Of a stretch of DNA of 64,000 nucleotides, positions 32,210-44,300 are shown one piece after another. Location of the stretch: NCBI GenBank assembly GCA_905178155.1, contig CAJINV010000009.1:2085373-2149372 (forward strand). Reading direction: 5' to 3'. Source of the stretch: Amoebophrya sp. A120. Lineage: Eukaryota > Sar > Dinophyceae > Syndiniales > Amoebophryaceae. Within the stretch, counting starts at the first letter, position 1, and every line of letters begins with the position of its first letter. Below the pieces are notes generated by a model, which saw nothing but the letters and a program-made list of their open reading frames with translations, had not been told where the DNA came from and searched no databases. Both the position numbers and the translations under genes were made by a program.

Positions 32210-34780
32210 CTATGACTCGAACTGCGGCCCGACGAACTGAAAATTAGGTCCTCTCAGCGACGCCGCAAATTTGTCCGCGACGTCCTCCTTGTCGCTTTTT
32301 GCGAAAATGAAAAACCGGTCGGCTTTCTCGAACGATTCCTTTGGCTCCACCCAGAATCCGCTCGGAATGTGATGGTCTTTCATCTGTTCCTTGTAGTAGT
32401 CCAGGGGTTTGGACCGGTCTGCGCACATCCGCGCGTCCGCCATGCCATCGGTGTCGGAGATCACGCGCAAGGGGAGCTCGTCCCACGCGGGCGAGCGCGG
32501 GGTTTTGCTCACCCCGCTGCGGGCCGACAAGGGGCCCGCGCTTTGGTCGCCCGCACGGGAGGTGGCCGTTGTGGGAGAGTACTGCGCGTTTGCCGGGGAC
32601 GGAGAGCGGCCAGATTTCGGCGTTGCGCCCCCCGGTGCGGTGGTCGCTTTCGAAATCGGAGGGGTCGTTGGAGAGGAAGCGACGACGGCGTCCGTGTCAA
32701 AAAACTCCCCGAGCGCACCGTCTTCTGCGCGATGCGTGGAGGAGCGAGAAATGCGTTTTTTCACACCGGCGTTTGACGCTGGCAACGGGGGCATGATCGA
32801 CGGATTGTCCAGGTCCGTGCTCAAACGACTTATTCTTGGTTTCACTACGACGACCGGCTGTTGTGGAGCGGCAGCTGCACCAGGAGTTTTTGCAACGTCC
32901 GCACCGGCGTCGTCGACCGGGGGCGCGTAAGCGGGTAGGAGCATCGCACTCGACCTGCGCTGCAACGCTTTCTCTCCGGCAGTAGAGGTCGCAGCTGCAT
33001 CTGTTGCGTCCGTCACAGGTAGAACTCGTCCTGCGCCACCACTTGTTGAGACCCTGCTCACCGGCCGCACAGGACCCACTACAGGTGGCGCACTCATTGT
33101 GTTTGTAGCAACATCGTGTTGTTGTTCCACGGGTGGCGCATAGGCTGGCAGCAGCAAGGCGACACTATTTCTCTCGACAACCGCCTCTGTAGTTGCAGCA
33201 GCCGCGCTCGGGGGAGGTGGACTTGGTGCGTTTTGTTGCTTGCTGTCCACGAAAATGAAGTTTGGTTTCGGCCGGTCGAGGTAGACGGCTTTGTCGAATT
33301 CTGCGTAGTCCCGGGCCCGCTGCGGAAACGGTGCATCCCTGCTGATCCAGTCGAACGGCTGGTGATCACTCGCTTTCCCGGCTACATCGCGCAATCGCCG
33401 TGCGTAGTCCGGGGTCAAGTGGCGCTTTTCCGCGACGGGGCGCTGTGGCTTCATGGGCGGAATTTCGCCTACCACCTTCAGCTGCGGGCGGTCCAGGTTG
33501 TCGATGATTCGATTCGCCGGGCGCCTCTGCGTCGTCGAAAACTTCTGCGGCGCCGCCACCGTCTTGTCGTTTGGCAGGTTCTCCCCGTACGGGTTTTTCA
33601 GACTCTCGTACCGCGCGGCCACGTACGCCCCACCCGGCTGGGAAACTTCCGGCTTGAGGGCCTCTTGCGGTCGCGACTGCGCGCGCCGCCCTCGGGGCAC
33701 CGTGCTGCTGTTGGGTTGCGGGGAAAAAGGCATCTTTTCGGTTTCCGAGTCCGAGGGGCGTCCGGCAGGCGAGCCGTAGTTGTAAGCCCGATTCGCAGGC
33801 GGTGCCGACTGCGCGCGCTGGGCAAATCTGTACAGCGTGCTGCGATCGACGATGAAGGCGGTATCGTCTGCTAGCTGTGCGGGATTCGGAACCAGATTCA
33901 TCTCCTTCAACAACCCCTGCAGCTCACTGTCGTCCAAAACTCGCAAGCTCTGGCTCTTTTGCCGCCGCGCTGCAGTTCCGGGCACGACGAAAAACTCTCT
34001 ACGACCTCCATTGGGGTCCTGCTGGAATTGTTTCTCATCGTCCGCGACGGTCGCAGTCGCTGGGATCACCAACTCGTTCATAATACCATTCACCTGGTCG
34101 ACAATAGCAGATCCTGGTGCATTGTTCATCGCATAGTTCGCTTGCTGCTGGGCTAGCACTGCTGAGTTGCTTGCAACAATCTCTTTGTTTTCGCGCGGCC
34201 TGCTTCCGTCCTGCTGGATCCTTTGCATTTGCGCGAACTGCCCGGCGCCGGGCCCGGCTCTCTCGTCCGGGTACATGTAGTTCGGCAGTTTTTTCGCGCC
34301 GACGGCATTTCGATTGATCGTTTTCGCGTTCGCGCTTCGCGGGCCCGTTGACGCGGAAAAATCGTCGAGGCCGGCACCTGCTGGGATCCACGCCCGGGAG
34401 GAGGCGTCCGTCACGTTCTTCATGCCCTCAATGGCGGGCACCACCCGCCAGATGGGCTTTTCCAACGGCCGGGCGGCGGTGGACTTCTTCCCGCCGTGGT
34501 AGGTCCAGGAGGACCGAATGTTTTTGTTCGTCGTTTGGGCCGGGTCCTCGGTATCCCAGTCCAGAACGTTCTGGATGTTCTCGCTTCGGTTGCTGGCCGC
34601 GGTACGGGCCGAGCCGACTTCGGGCATCTGGCGCAACGCAGTGGTGTCGACCTTGTTCTTCACCGACATTAGTTGCTTCTGATCCAGCCGCCGCCAGGCC
34701 TTCTCGTGCAAATCGTTGTTCACGATCACCTGCGCAGCGTTCAGCTCGGGCTTCGTGCGTTGGGCCGGGGCGAACGACAT
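32210..34780 (-). CDS. Disordered repeat-bearing protein, unknown function
   Basis: A single open frame of 856 residues starts at ATG 34780 (MSFAPAQRTKPELNAAQVIV). The first 130 residues are fairly ordered (NNDLHEKAWRRLDQKQLMSV; SSWTYHGGKKSTAARPLEKP). The middle is Pro/Ala/Ser-rich and carries a duplicated motif, NSVALLLPAYAPPV and SSAMLLPAYAPPV, each followed by basic ISRxST-type sites (SRVST, ISRLST, ISRSST) that look like kinase targets. The C-terminal 80 residues look globular (MADARMCADRSKPLDYYKEQ; ADRFFIFAKSDKEDVADKFA). I do not recognise the family. There is no membrane segment. Scaffold or cytoskeletal roles are possible but not shown. Confidence 0.7.
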   Translation of the reverse strand: MSFAPAQRTKPELNAAQVIVNNDLHEKAWRRLDQKQLMSVKNKVDTTALRQMPEVGSARTAASNRSENIQNVLDWDTEDPAQTTNKNIRSSWTYHGGKKSTAARPLEKPIWRVVPAIEGMKNVTDASSRAWIPAGAGLDDFSASTGPRSANAKTINRNAVGAKKLPNYMYPDERAGPGAGQFAQMQRIQQDGSRPRENKEIVASNSAVLAQQQANYAMNNAPGSAIVDQVNGIMNELVIPATATVADDEKQFQQDPNGGRREFFVVPGTAARRQKSQSLRVLDDSELQGLLKEMNLVPNPAQLADDTAFIVDRSTLYRFAQRAQSAPPANRAYNYGSPAGRPSDSETEKMPFSPQPNSSTVPRGRRAQSRPQEALKPEVSQPGGAYVAARYESLKNPYGENLPNDKTVAAPQKFSTTQRRPANRIIDNLDRPQLKVVGEIPPMKPQRPVAEKRHLTPDYARRLRDVAGKASDHQPFDWISRDAPFPQRARDYAEFDKAVYLDRPKPNFIFVDSKQQNAPSPPPPSAAAATTEAVVERNSVALLLPAYAPPVEQQHDVATNTMSAPPVVGPVRPVSRVSTSGGAGRVLPVTDATDAAATSTAGEKALQRRSSAMLLPAYAPPVDDAGADVAKTPGAAAAPQQPVVVVKPRISRLSTDLDNPSIMPPLPASNAGVKKRISRSSTHRAEDGALGEFFDTDAVVASSPTTPPISKATTAPGGATPKSGRSPSPANAQYSPTTATSRAGDQSAGPLSARSGVSKTPRSPAWDELPLRVISDTDGMADARMCADRSKPLDYYKEQMKDHHIPSGFWVEPKESFEKADRFFIFAKSDKEDVADKFAASLRGPNFQFVGPQFES

Positions 34781-35888
34781 GTTTGCCGTCGTATATGTTC
34801 CGTTTTAGTAGTTTGTCGTTTCTTTGGTTGTTGCAAGCGGTGGGCAGCCGGCCGCGAGGGCGGCTATTATTGTCAAAATGAAGCCGCGGCCGAATCAATG
34901 ATGCCGTACTGCCGCTAGGTGGGGAAGTTTTTCATTGCAATTTTTGGCTTAGAATGGGGATGCGTTCCTATAGTATCAAACAAGTTGCAGTCGGTACGAA
35001 AGAAAAAGATATCCGCTTCAAAAATGGTAGTGAGTTGACTCGCTGCAGTAGCTCTAGCGTCTGCGTCACTTGTTGCTGTTGGGCTCGTTATACTTTAAGG
35101 GAGAGTTGTAAGAGATGAAATAATTATGGGAATGGGGTCGACGACGTCGGCGCGTATAAATACGTATTCATAATTATGAAAATGGTCCGACGATCATGTG
35201 CAGCTAGAAGCTGCTGGAGAACCTGGCCTAAGTGGTGATGTTCAATTCGAAAGAGCTACCAGAAAAAGCAAACACGCACCACAAGAGATGAAACCGGTGG
35301 GTGCTCAAATAAATAAGCAATACACCATGTGAAAATGGTGCATCTGCAAGGACGCTCAACCGACAAGGACACGCAGCAACTTAAAGCTGAGTTTCTGCAG
35401 CAACAGCAGCACGACCGACAGTGTGACAAAATCAACTAGCATCACGTTCACACCACACCGATTGCATGTATTCTCGCTCCGAGATGACCGAGGCCACATT
35501 CAATTGTGGGCTTTTTTGCGTTTCGTCTTACGGGGAGATGCGTGTTAGAGCTTGCACGTGCACGATTTACATTTACCGGCTCTGCTCCTTTGCGTTGTAT
35601 ATTCACCGATCGGAAACGTAATAAAGGTAGGAAACACTAGAAGCGAGAATTAAAACGAGTGCGCTTGATCTTCATTTTCATAGACAGTTGAAGACGAAGT
35701 TGAAGTTCAAGTTGATGAATACATAAAGAACACATTGTAATTGATGAACCCGCCAAACCAGCTGCTCTTCTACCTATACGACCTCACGTGGCGTGAAAAT
35801 GAGTGACACAATTGGTGGAATGAAAACTGTCGCTATAATCGGTCGCCTTGGGGAGGAAAAAAACTGAGATGATGTTGTTGGTCGCGGA
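34781..35888. other. Intergenic, no gene recognised
   Basis: No conserved frame, RNA gene or clear repeat was seen. It is AT-richer than the flanking genes. Confidence 0.5.
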
Positions 35889-37896
35889 TCAGGAGACAAG
35901 CCCCAAAGTTTCGAGCGTATCAACTGGAAGGGCGAACGTAGGGTTTATGGGCTTTAGATCTCGGATCTCTATTCCCTTGCCGCCCTTCTTCGAAGTCGTT
36001 GCAGTCGCTCGTGACGTTCTCGTTGCTGCAAACCCGACTGGTCCTCCTGTGGCCACTTCTCCAATATGCCCAGACGCTCCTCCTGAGCTTCCGTTTGCAA
36101 AATTCAACAAACTCAATGCCGCGACACCGAAGAATGTGTGGAAAGGGTCGGGCATGTTCCCAGGGCGATCAGCAATGCCGCCTTCCTCAGTGTCCTGACA
36201 TTCCAAGATCCATTTTCTCAACTTTACATCGTCGATCCAGTGCATTTTCTGAATAATTTGCAACGACGCCAGAATCCACCACGAGTAGCACACGTCCGGA
36301 GCTTTCTCCGGTCGGCCGTTGAAGCCGCCAAAATCCGTTTGGCGGCTGCAGAGAAACCAGCCGGTCTGATCACGGTCCACTTGACTGTCGATGCGATTGA
36401 CGAGGGAGAGCGCAGCGAGGCAGACCCTGTGGTGTCGATTTTATTTTCGTACCAAGAGGAGATGAATCAAAAACAAATAAAACTTTCTTTTATAGACATC
36501 AACACGAGCAGCAAACAGGTGGCTGTTCTTGGTGCAGGAGTAGGGCGGCTAGGATTTATCACACAACATTTCATCATCGTCCCAAGCGCTGCGAGTACTC
36601 CTGCTCCCCAGAAGCAGCAAGCTCCTTCAGCACTATCTTCACTGTGCATGCTCCCAGCGAGCAGCGCAGAAACGAAAGTCCAAACATTTTTGGCAAGGAA
36701 AGTGAAATGGAGGCAAGCATCTATTTCATTACTTACCAGCAGCTCGCGGCATGAGACTCCGACCCGGGCTTCCAGCCGAACCCCCCGTCAGGGTTGTAAC
36801 AAGAACGGAGGTAAGCACAGGCGGCGTCCACGTTTACCCAGTCCTCCACTCTGGCAGTAGCGTCGTCCCGGAGGAGGACGCGACAGATGGAAAAGGCCCC
36901 GTACACGAACCGCGTGTCGTTTTCGCCCCACTTGTCGGCCGCGAAACAGGCACCCTTGGTCTTCTCGTCCCTGGGCAGTTGCCGGGACTGGACAAAACGA
37001 AGAATGGCTTCCTTCCGCGTCATCATGATCGTCCCGCTCCCTTGTGCTCCCTTCGCTTCGGGTTCAGCTCCGTAGTTTTGTTCGTGTTCACCTGTCTTCT
37101 TGTTTTCCCGTTTTCTCCCTTCTCGTTCCTGAATGTGCTGCTCGGTCAGTAAATTCAGGTCAATATCGATCGTTTCCGTCTCGAGACACTGAATGATTCG
37201 ACGTTTGTGTTTGTTGATGGCGGCTCCTCTGGTTGTACTATCTCCATTCACATTCTGTGATGTTGTGCTGGTGGTTTCGTGCTCTTCATCATCTTCTTCC
37301 AGTAAGCACAACACCAGTAGAGCGTATTGTGTGGACGTGATGTGGCTGTCTTGCCCCGGATTACTGCTGAAGCCGCCATCTGGGTTTTGACAGTCCAAAA
37401 TCCAGCGCTTGAGAATGGCCTTCGAGGATGAAGAAGAAGAAGAAGAATCTACATCTACTGTTCCTACAACTTGTGCTGGCGTTGTTTCTACTGCAGCAAC
37501 GCCTTTAAAGTTTGTCGCCCCAACATCGTCCTCTTTCCCCACCGTGGCGTGGCCATTAGGAGTAGACGAGTTTCCAGTGCTCGGAGCAGAGGCTCCTACA
37601 ACAGGTCGCGGTGCCACAAATTCCTTCTGATCGAGGGTCAGTGTCTCTCCGATGTCGTATCGCATCAGATCAAGGCAATTCAGTCCCCAGTAGGCGCCGC
37701 CGGTACGGAGATGCGCGGTCATGAAAGCCAGCATGGTGTCCTCACCCTTTTCCAGGTACGAGGCCAGGAACTGTCGGTGTTGGTCGCCGTGAAACGGATT
37801 CACCCCGCCCGCCGTCTCGTTCGATCCAGAGACACCATTGTGTTCCGGGTGACCAGATTCGTCGACGTGCGCCATGGTCTCCAGTAATGTTGCCAT
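35889..37896 (-). CDS. RABGGTB: Rab geranylgeranyltransferase beta subunit
   Basis: Predicted 565 residues in two exons, 37896-36737 and 36426-35889, across a canonical 310-bp intron (TG|GTAAGT, CACAG|G). The prenyltransferase alpha-alpha barrel repeats are clear: [20 protein letters not shown], then [54 protein letters not shown] and [20 protein letters not shown]. The zinc ligands Asp and Cys (PDVCYSWW) and His (DPFHT) are present. The enzyme adds geranylgeranyl groups to Rab GTPases as a heterodimer with an alpha subunit and the escort protein. It is much longer than the usual 331 residues because of low-complexity inserts, a Ser run and an acidic-basic block between barrel repeats. The start is the first ATG in frame ([15 protein letters not shown]). 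Confidence 0.92.
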
Positions 37897-38713
37897 GGAG
37901 GTCGTTTTGGCAGTTGCGCTCGCCGGAAGCGAGACCACACAAAGTAGAAAGCTAGAACTCTACTTTACTTGATATCGTCCTTTAACCTCAGAACTTCTAG
38001 TATGTCGCTGCTAACAAGAACCTCATCTTCAAATCAATACCGTATAGTTTTAAGTATTTTGACTGTCACTGTCGACGTAAAAGTAAAACAAGGTGGATAG
38101 AAGGACAATAAAGTCCGTCGGACTCAGAGGAGAAGGCTTCTATGAAGGTAAGAGCATTCGTCGTCGAACCATCTTCTTCTTCGTTCACCGTAAAAATTGT
38201 CATTTGTTCGATGCAGAGACTAGTACGTAGTACGCATTGAATCATTTATACAAACCTCCAAGTGGGAGTAGAAGGGGGAGGGGCAGCAGGATCGTGATCC
38301 ACATGATTTTTGTATGTCGTTGCTAGATCTTCATCGTCGTGGTGCTGGTGATCATCCATCTTCAGCAAGAGCAAGTGCAAGATCGTTTGAGAAAGACCGA
38401 AATGTCCTCCGTGATAGACCGTTGGCGTTGCAACAGCGAAACGAAACAAGTTATGTTCTCAATGAATTCAAATATGCTCCTAGTCATGCTTTGCTAATAC
38501 AGAAAGAAAGACCGCAGCGAGCTCGTGCCCGCCGCGGCTCTTCTTCAATTTCAAGTACAGCTCTTCATTCGCTGGTTTTATTGTTATGTCGCGACACTTT
38601 CAGTACTGTGTAGAGTGTACAGCCGGGACTTCTACTACACACAGCAGCAAACATCATCAAGAAGCAACCGTCGCCAGCCACTTGGTTCAGCTTCACCTCT
38701 CTTTTTCTGCTAG
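37897..38713. other. Intergenic, no gene recognised
   Basis: This separates the UBE2J-type gene end from the RABGGTB start. No motif or RNA gene was seen. Confidence 0.5.
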
Positions 38714-40313
38714 CTAGTGCGAGCGAAAATCGGAGGTCGCTGCCCTCGTGAACTTCAAGTAGAACAGCGCGGCCACTGCTGAAACCAGCAACACTGACAC
38801 CATAACAAGAATTCGTGTTTGAACTGGAGTAGCAGGCGGCGTATTTTTGTTTCTTGTTGTGCCACCTGGTCCACACGGAGAAAGAACTTCGAGTCCGACG
38901 GGCGTCGGTGCATTGACAGCATCTTCTTCGTCTCGGTCTATCTTCCCGCGGGCCTTCCCCTTGTTGCTGCTGTTGCTGGCTCCTTCGCTGGCGGATTTAT
39001 TTGCGCCAGCGCTTGAGGAAGAAGCCGAGGTTGACGAGGATGAGGACTTTTCGTTGCTGTCCTCCTTCTCGGAGTACCCAGAGGCTTCTGCTCCGTTGGT
39101 GCTGTGCCCTGCAGGTTTATTACGTAAGCGCAATGCCGTAGTATCCACACCGGGTGCTAGCGCCTCTTTATCGACTCTTCTCAGGGTTGCTCTTTGTCCT
39201 TGTGGGCCTTTCTGCTGCGTTCCATCGTTGTTTTTCACAGGAGCACCTGCAAGGGCTGCAGCTCTCCGCTCTCGTTCCGCTAAGAGCTGCTGAACGTCTG
39301 GTGAAAGCTCTTGACCACCAGCACCGTCTGCTTTCTGCTCGCTCCGACCGAGGGCAGCAGCGACTCTTGCTCCGCCCGCCCTGTTGAACGCTGCAAGCAA
39401 GCCGTCTCTGAGAAAGTTTGTGCTGGACTTGAAGACTTCAGGCTCCTCGTCCTTGTCCGGAATCGCCTCCGGAGGCGGCCCTTTCGGGTTTGTTTCGTGG
39501 AGCCGGCTCCCGAAGAGTTCCGCGGCTACCCTGTTCTTTTTGTTGAAAGCCCAGGATGACTCCGCGAGTCGCAGCTTCTCGCTGGATGTGCTCTCCATGC
39601 AACCCAACGCGTTGCCCTGCTCATACAAAAACGACAGAAGACCGAGCAGCACCGTGCGCACCGTCCAAGCTGTTGAAAGTGATACGAAAATGGATACGAT
39701 ATCATCTTCACGGTTCTGTCGCACAAGTTTCTGTGTGTATTGTGCTGATCCTCTTATATTTCGTTTCAACTTCACAAACATGCACACTGGTTGTAAAAGA
39801 GGACCCACTGGCGCATGATTATTACATCAGAGCAATTAAGAGATCGAGTGTAAGGATCGATGAGCACGTGCTAGTGCAGCATTAGCATACAGAAAAATGG
39901 ACCACAAAAATTCTAATTCATCAGTCGCTGAGGAGGAAGATGCGAGCAAGCTAAACGATACATGAGTCCCAGCTCTCCGGGTGGAAGGAGCTCATGCTGG
40001 TGCAGATTTTTGTGTTCACCCGAAAGCGTCCGTTCGGCGTGATCATGTAGAGTTCCGGAGGCTTGAAGGGGTACTCCTCCGGGAGCACCACCTTCCCGAA
40101 GTACTGCCCGCGGGAAAACGGCGTCTGTTCCGGTTCGAACAAAAAGTACCACGTGAACATGTTGTCAGGGCTGGGCTCTGCGAAAATTCCGTTCATGTCT
40201 TCCTTTGTTTTCACCATGTCTTGCATCATCTTATACTCCTTCAGCAACCGTTTCTGCCCGAGTTTCCGGTCAATCTTGGACGCTCCGGCGCCTCCACCCC
40301 TGTTGGGCGGCAT
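38714..40313 (-). CDS. UBE2J: ER ubiquitin-conjugating enzyme, UBE2J/Ubc6 type
   Basis: Predicted 435 residues in two exons, 40313-39962 and 39669-38714, over a canonical 292-bp intron (T|GTATCG, CAACAG|CT) that rejoins a split Ser codon. Exon 1 has the UBC fold with the non-canonical J-type active site: MITPNGRFRVNTKICTSMSS with catalytic Cys at about 104, then FHPESWD. Exon 2 continues SWTVRTVLLGLLSFLYEQGN. A long Ser/Lys/Gly-rich linker follows and the protein ends with a hydrophobic tail anchor (RILVMVSVLLVSAVAALFYL) a few residues from the C-terminus. Relatives sit in the ER membrane with the UBC domain in the cytosol and serve ER-associated degradation. All expected elements are present. 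Confidence 0.92.
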
Positions 40314-41358
40314 CTTCCTCGGGGATCCTAGTGGGGAGAAGTGTTCTGAAATGATAATGAAGTGAAAGTAGTGCGTGTATCGTGTAGCAATTATCTGGTG
40401 GGGTTACCGACGCGGACGCGGTAGTACAATGTGCACAACATTGAAAAATTAGAAAAAACGGGCGGCCGCTTCATTCCACTTTCTTTGATGAGGATGACTT
40501 TGCTGCATAAATATATGCTTATATGCTGTCGAGTTTGCTAATATGCTTTTGCAGCTTTTGATGCTAGTCGTACCTTCTTCTGTACAAGTAGCGCAAAAAC
40601 AAAGTTAGTAAGTACTTACTACATCATGGAGAAAAAGGTGAGAGGTGCGACACGGGAGACGGTGAGCAAGATGAATGAACGGGGTAAAATCGTAGTACTA
40701 GTGCCGACTGAGGAACTGTAACTGTATGAACTTTCGTTGAAGATGATCATGACCTCCTTCCATCCTAGTACTTTGCTGATCATTCTCTGTGACTCTGACG
40801 ATGACATCGGCGGGATCCTCTTGCGCAATAAACAAGTACCTGCAGCTTTCGTTTTCTGCTCAGCGGTGAACCTGATCCAGACCATGACCACCCATACATG
40901 GTTCGATTTCCCTGCAGTGTCCTCCGTAGTGGTGGACTTCACATACGAGATACTGTAGTCAGCACAACAAGGATGTCGCGATTGCCAATCATCAAATGCC
41001 AGGAGATCAATTCAACGCGCCGCTCCTCGCAACCGATCACGAACACAAAATCGCTGCTGCTCCTCGATTGCTCTCATTGATATGTTTAAGGGTACTACCT
41101 CTATCACTTTCATCTCAATCGTCAAAAAACTTTCATACACAAAAATATTTCTTGCTTTTCTGAGTTGATGTTTAATAGGGTCACTTCTCCTAACATGTCT
41201 GATGAACATGCATGGCAATGAGCACTTTACAAGAACAACATCCTGAATCTTAGTCATAGTCTTGTATTAAAACACAAGACAGTCTTCATGCTGATGATGT
41301 TCCACGTCCGCCGACTGATATGATCTAGTTTGGTTCTCATTTTTTTCCATTTGTATTT
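40314..41358. other. Intergenic, no gene recognised
   Basis: A 107-codon minus-strand frame at 40619-40942 starts with GTG and has no motif. Nothing else was seen. Confidence 0.5.
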
Positions 41359-44300
41359 TCAGTCATTTCGGCCACCAGTGGTCGTTCCGTACCTCGCCTG
41401 AAGCTTCCGCATAAATTGCTGCATCCTCGCGTATAATTCTTCGCACACTGCTGAGGGCATCCCCGTCTCCCGATCACTGCACAAGTCCGTGCTAATCGCC
41501 GGGAGTAAACAAGTGACGTCGCTGTCTTCGAAACGATCCATCCGGAAGGAGGGTGGTTTTTTTCGTACGGCACCGAACTTGCCCCAGTCGATGTACTTGC
41601 AGAAGTTGAGAGTGGGGTACATGATGGAGTGCGAAAAGCCGTGGTCCAACAGCTCGACTGGGTGATTTTTCTGCTCCTGCCCGTCCACCACGATGGGAAA
41701 CTTTCTCGAGCGAGCGGAGGACGTGTCGCCTGCGAGGACGAGCCTCTTCGCGAATAGTCCACGAAGCAGCGGTAAGCAGCCCACTTCGGGCGAACGCAGA
41801 AATCCCAGGCGGATAATCGTTCGGTAAAACCAGTTCACTAGTTTCTTCCGAAACTCAGAAACGAGCTTGTTCTTCACCAAGATTTGGAGGAAGTTCGGTT
41901 TGGCCTGCCTCTTGATCATGATCGCTCGCGTCGTGGACGACTTGAAGATGCGGTTAGAACTTTTGGTCCCGCTCGAAGCTGTAGTAAGTGAAGATTCGCC
42001 AACATCTTCTACTTCGTCATCAACATCCATGCTGGAGGACGCAACGGTTTGACAACTCGCCGCAATCGCGTCCTTCCCGAAGGAAGAGAGGCTTCCAGTT
42101 GCGGCAGGAGGGCACACATGATCTCGCTGCACCCTATCAACACGCGAGGACGTCCTCGCACCAGCATCTTCTGCTCCTGCTGCTGCAGTCTCGCCGCCCT
42201 TGTTACATCTCGAGGAGATGGTCTCGTTTTCGATTTCGCCTTTCAAGCCTCTCTTCAGAGTCGTGTGCAGCTTGGTGTTTACTACGCCCGGATCGGCCAC
42301 AAAGACGTGGAACTGCGGATGTTTTTCCGCCCAAGTTTTGAAATACGCGTGCAGCAACAGCTTCGAGTGGCCGTACGCCAAGGAGTTTGGGACGCCGAGG
42401 AAGTGTGGCGAATGGCGCTCGAATTCCAGATCGTCCAGACGCACGACGCCCTCCGCGAGATCCCAGGCTGTGAAAGAACCCGTGACGACGATCGTCGTTT
42501 TCTTCGCCCCCGCCGGGTTTTGAAGATCATGTTGCGGCGCGACTGCAGCCCTGGTTGTGCTAGTACCGGCAAAGTGATCCGGGCCTTTCTTCTCGTCATT
42601 TTCTTGTTCTACTAGAGTCGTATGTGGATTTTCATTTTGCGACGACAAGCGCAGTTGCTGGCGCGATTCCTCCATCGAAGACGTGCTGGATTGAAGGTTT
42701 TCTGCTCCGTACTGTTGCTCCAGCCGATCACTGAAAATCTTCAGTGCGGTTTTGGGGTTAGGAAGATCGTCCTCGGTGTGGTCGTCTTGCAGTAGAGTGG
42801 TACTGCTTGTCCTCTGTGCAGCTTCGTCTGCACAGACGAGCTCGGGGCTACTGCCCGTTCCGCCGGCGCCATCTGAATTCAAGGTGAGAATCGCGCAACT
42901 CGACGAGGACGCTCCACCACCCGCGGCAGCTGCATCACCTCCGAGATGGGAGCTTGATGACGAAAGCGCCAGTCCCGAAGCCGACACGAGAGAAGACGTA
43001 GCTGTGTCGAAAGAACTTTGACCACTCCCCCGACGTCCGGAAGTGGACGTCGACGCACCGTCCGATGTGCGGGGTTTGGTGCTGCTGGGGAAAAGCTCCT
43101 CCAGGAGCAAAACCGGGCCGATGAAGTTTGCCGCAAAATGCCGCTCTAATTTATCCTCCTTGGTCCGACAGGGCGAGTCGGAATCCGAAATGCCGGCGTT
43201 CAGCATCACGCGATCAATCATCTGCACTACTTCTGCATCGCTCTGCTCCGGCTCCTCGCTGGTGTTGACAGTGGAACCTCCGCCGGCGCCAGCCGCATCT
43301 TCCTGCTTCGCGGTGCCGTGATCCTGCCGGAGGCAACTACTCGGCGAAATTGGAACTTCGTCATCGTCAACCTCGTCCTCGTCCGAACTGTGTTCTTGAA
43401 GCCTCACCTTTGCCGTGTCCTCATCTAGTCCTGCCCGGCACGACGAGGCCCCAGTGTTGTTCTGTCCACTTCCTTCGTGCGCCGCCGTCGTCGACCGGGA
43501 TACGATATTTCCGCTGCTTTCGCTCAACAAACGCGAGGACGAGGATACTGAGCGCAGCACATCGCGGATCTGTTTGGCGGCATGAATCACTTCTCGGGGC
43601 AAACTCAAATCCGCAATCACGAAGTGAACTTGAATCCCTAGCGCGTTCCGAGCCAGGTTGATCAGGTTCCGGAACTTGTCAGCGGATTGCACACTGGTAC
43701 TAGCGTCGGAGATGCTCCTGTGGTGCTGGTGGTCGTGCTCCCCTTCGTTGTTGTACACTTCGGTCTCACCATAGTATTTTCCTTGCCCATCGCTGTCTTC
43801 ACTCGTTGCATTTTTCGCAGCGGCACGGGCACCAGTCGTCCCCGTCGTCGTATTGGACTCCAGCTTCAACTTTGTCCCGAGCAATTTGGACAGAGTCGAG
43901 TCTACATCTCCCTCGCGCTCCAGCTCCTCGCGAGACGACTGCAGCAGATCAAAATGAAAATCGTAACTATCCGCAATGACCTCATGGTCCCTGCCGCCCA
44001 TCGTGTTGAAATACCGGTCGTATTCCTGTTCATCATCGGGAACCACCTCACCTGCGTCCTTAACCAAAATCAGCAACCGGGCCGGCTGCCGCGCGACAAT
44101 TTCTTTCAGCGCTGCTAACCCGATGCCGGACGTCACGCCAGTGAGAAGCAGCGTTTCGCCGTACAGGGCGTGCTCCAAAGCACCTGGCGGCTCGTTTTCC
44201 GTGAGCAGTTCTTCGTTCGCCCTCTCGTAGAGGCGAGAGTCAAAGGACTGTTTTTCGCTCGCATTGTCGTGCTGGCCGCCGCTTTGGACTTTTCGTGCTC

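Noticed and set aside
40619-40942. Minus-strand frame of 107 codons
   Set aside because: It starts with GTG, has no conserved motif and lies in AT-rich intergenic sequence.
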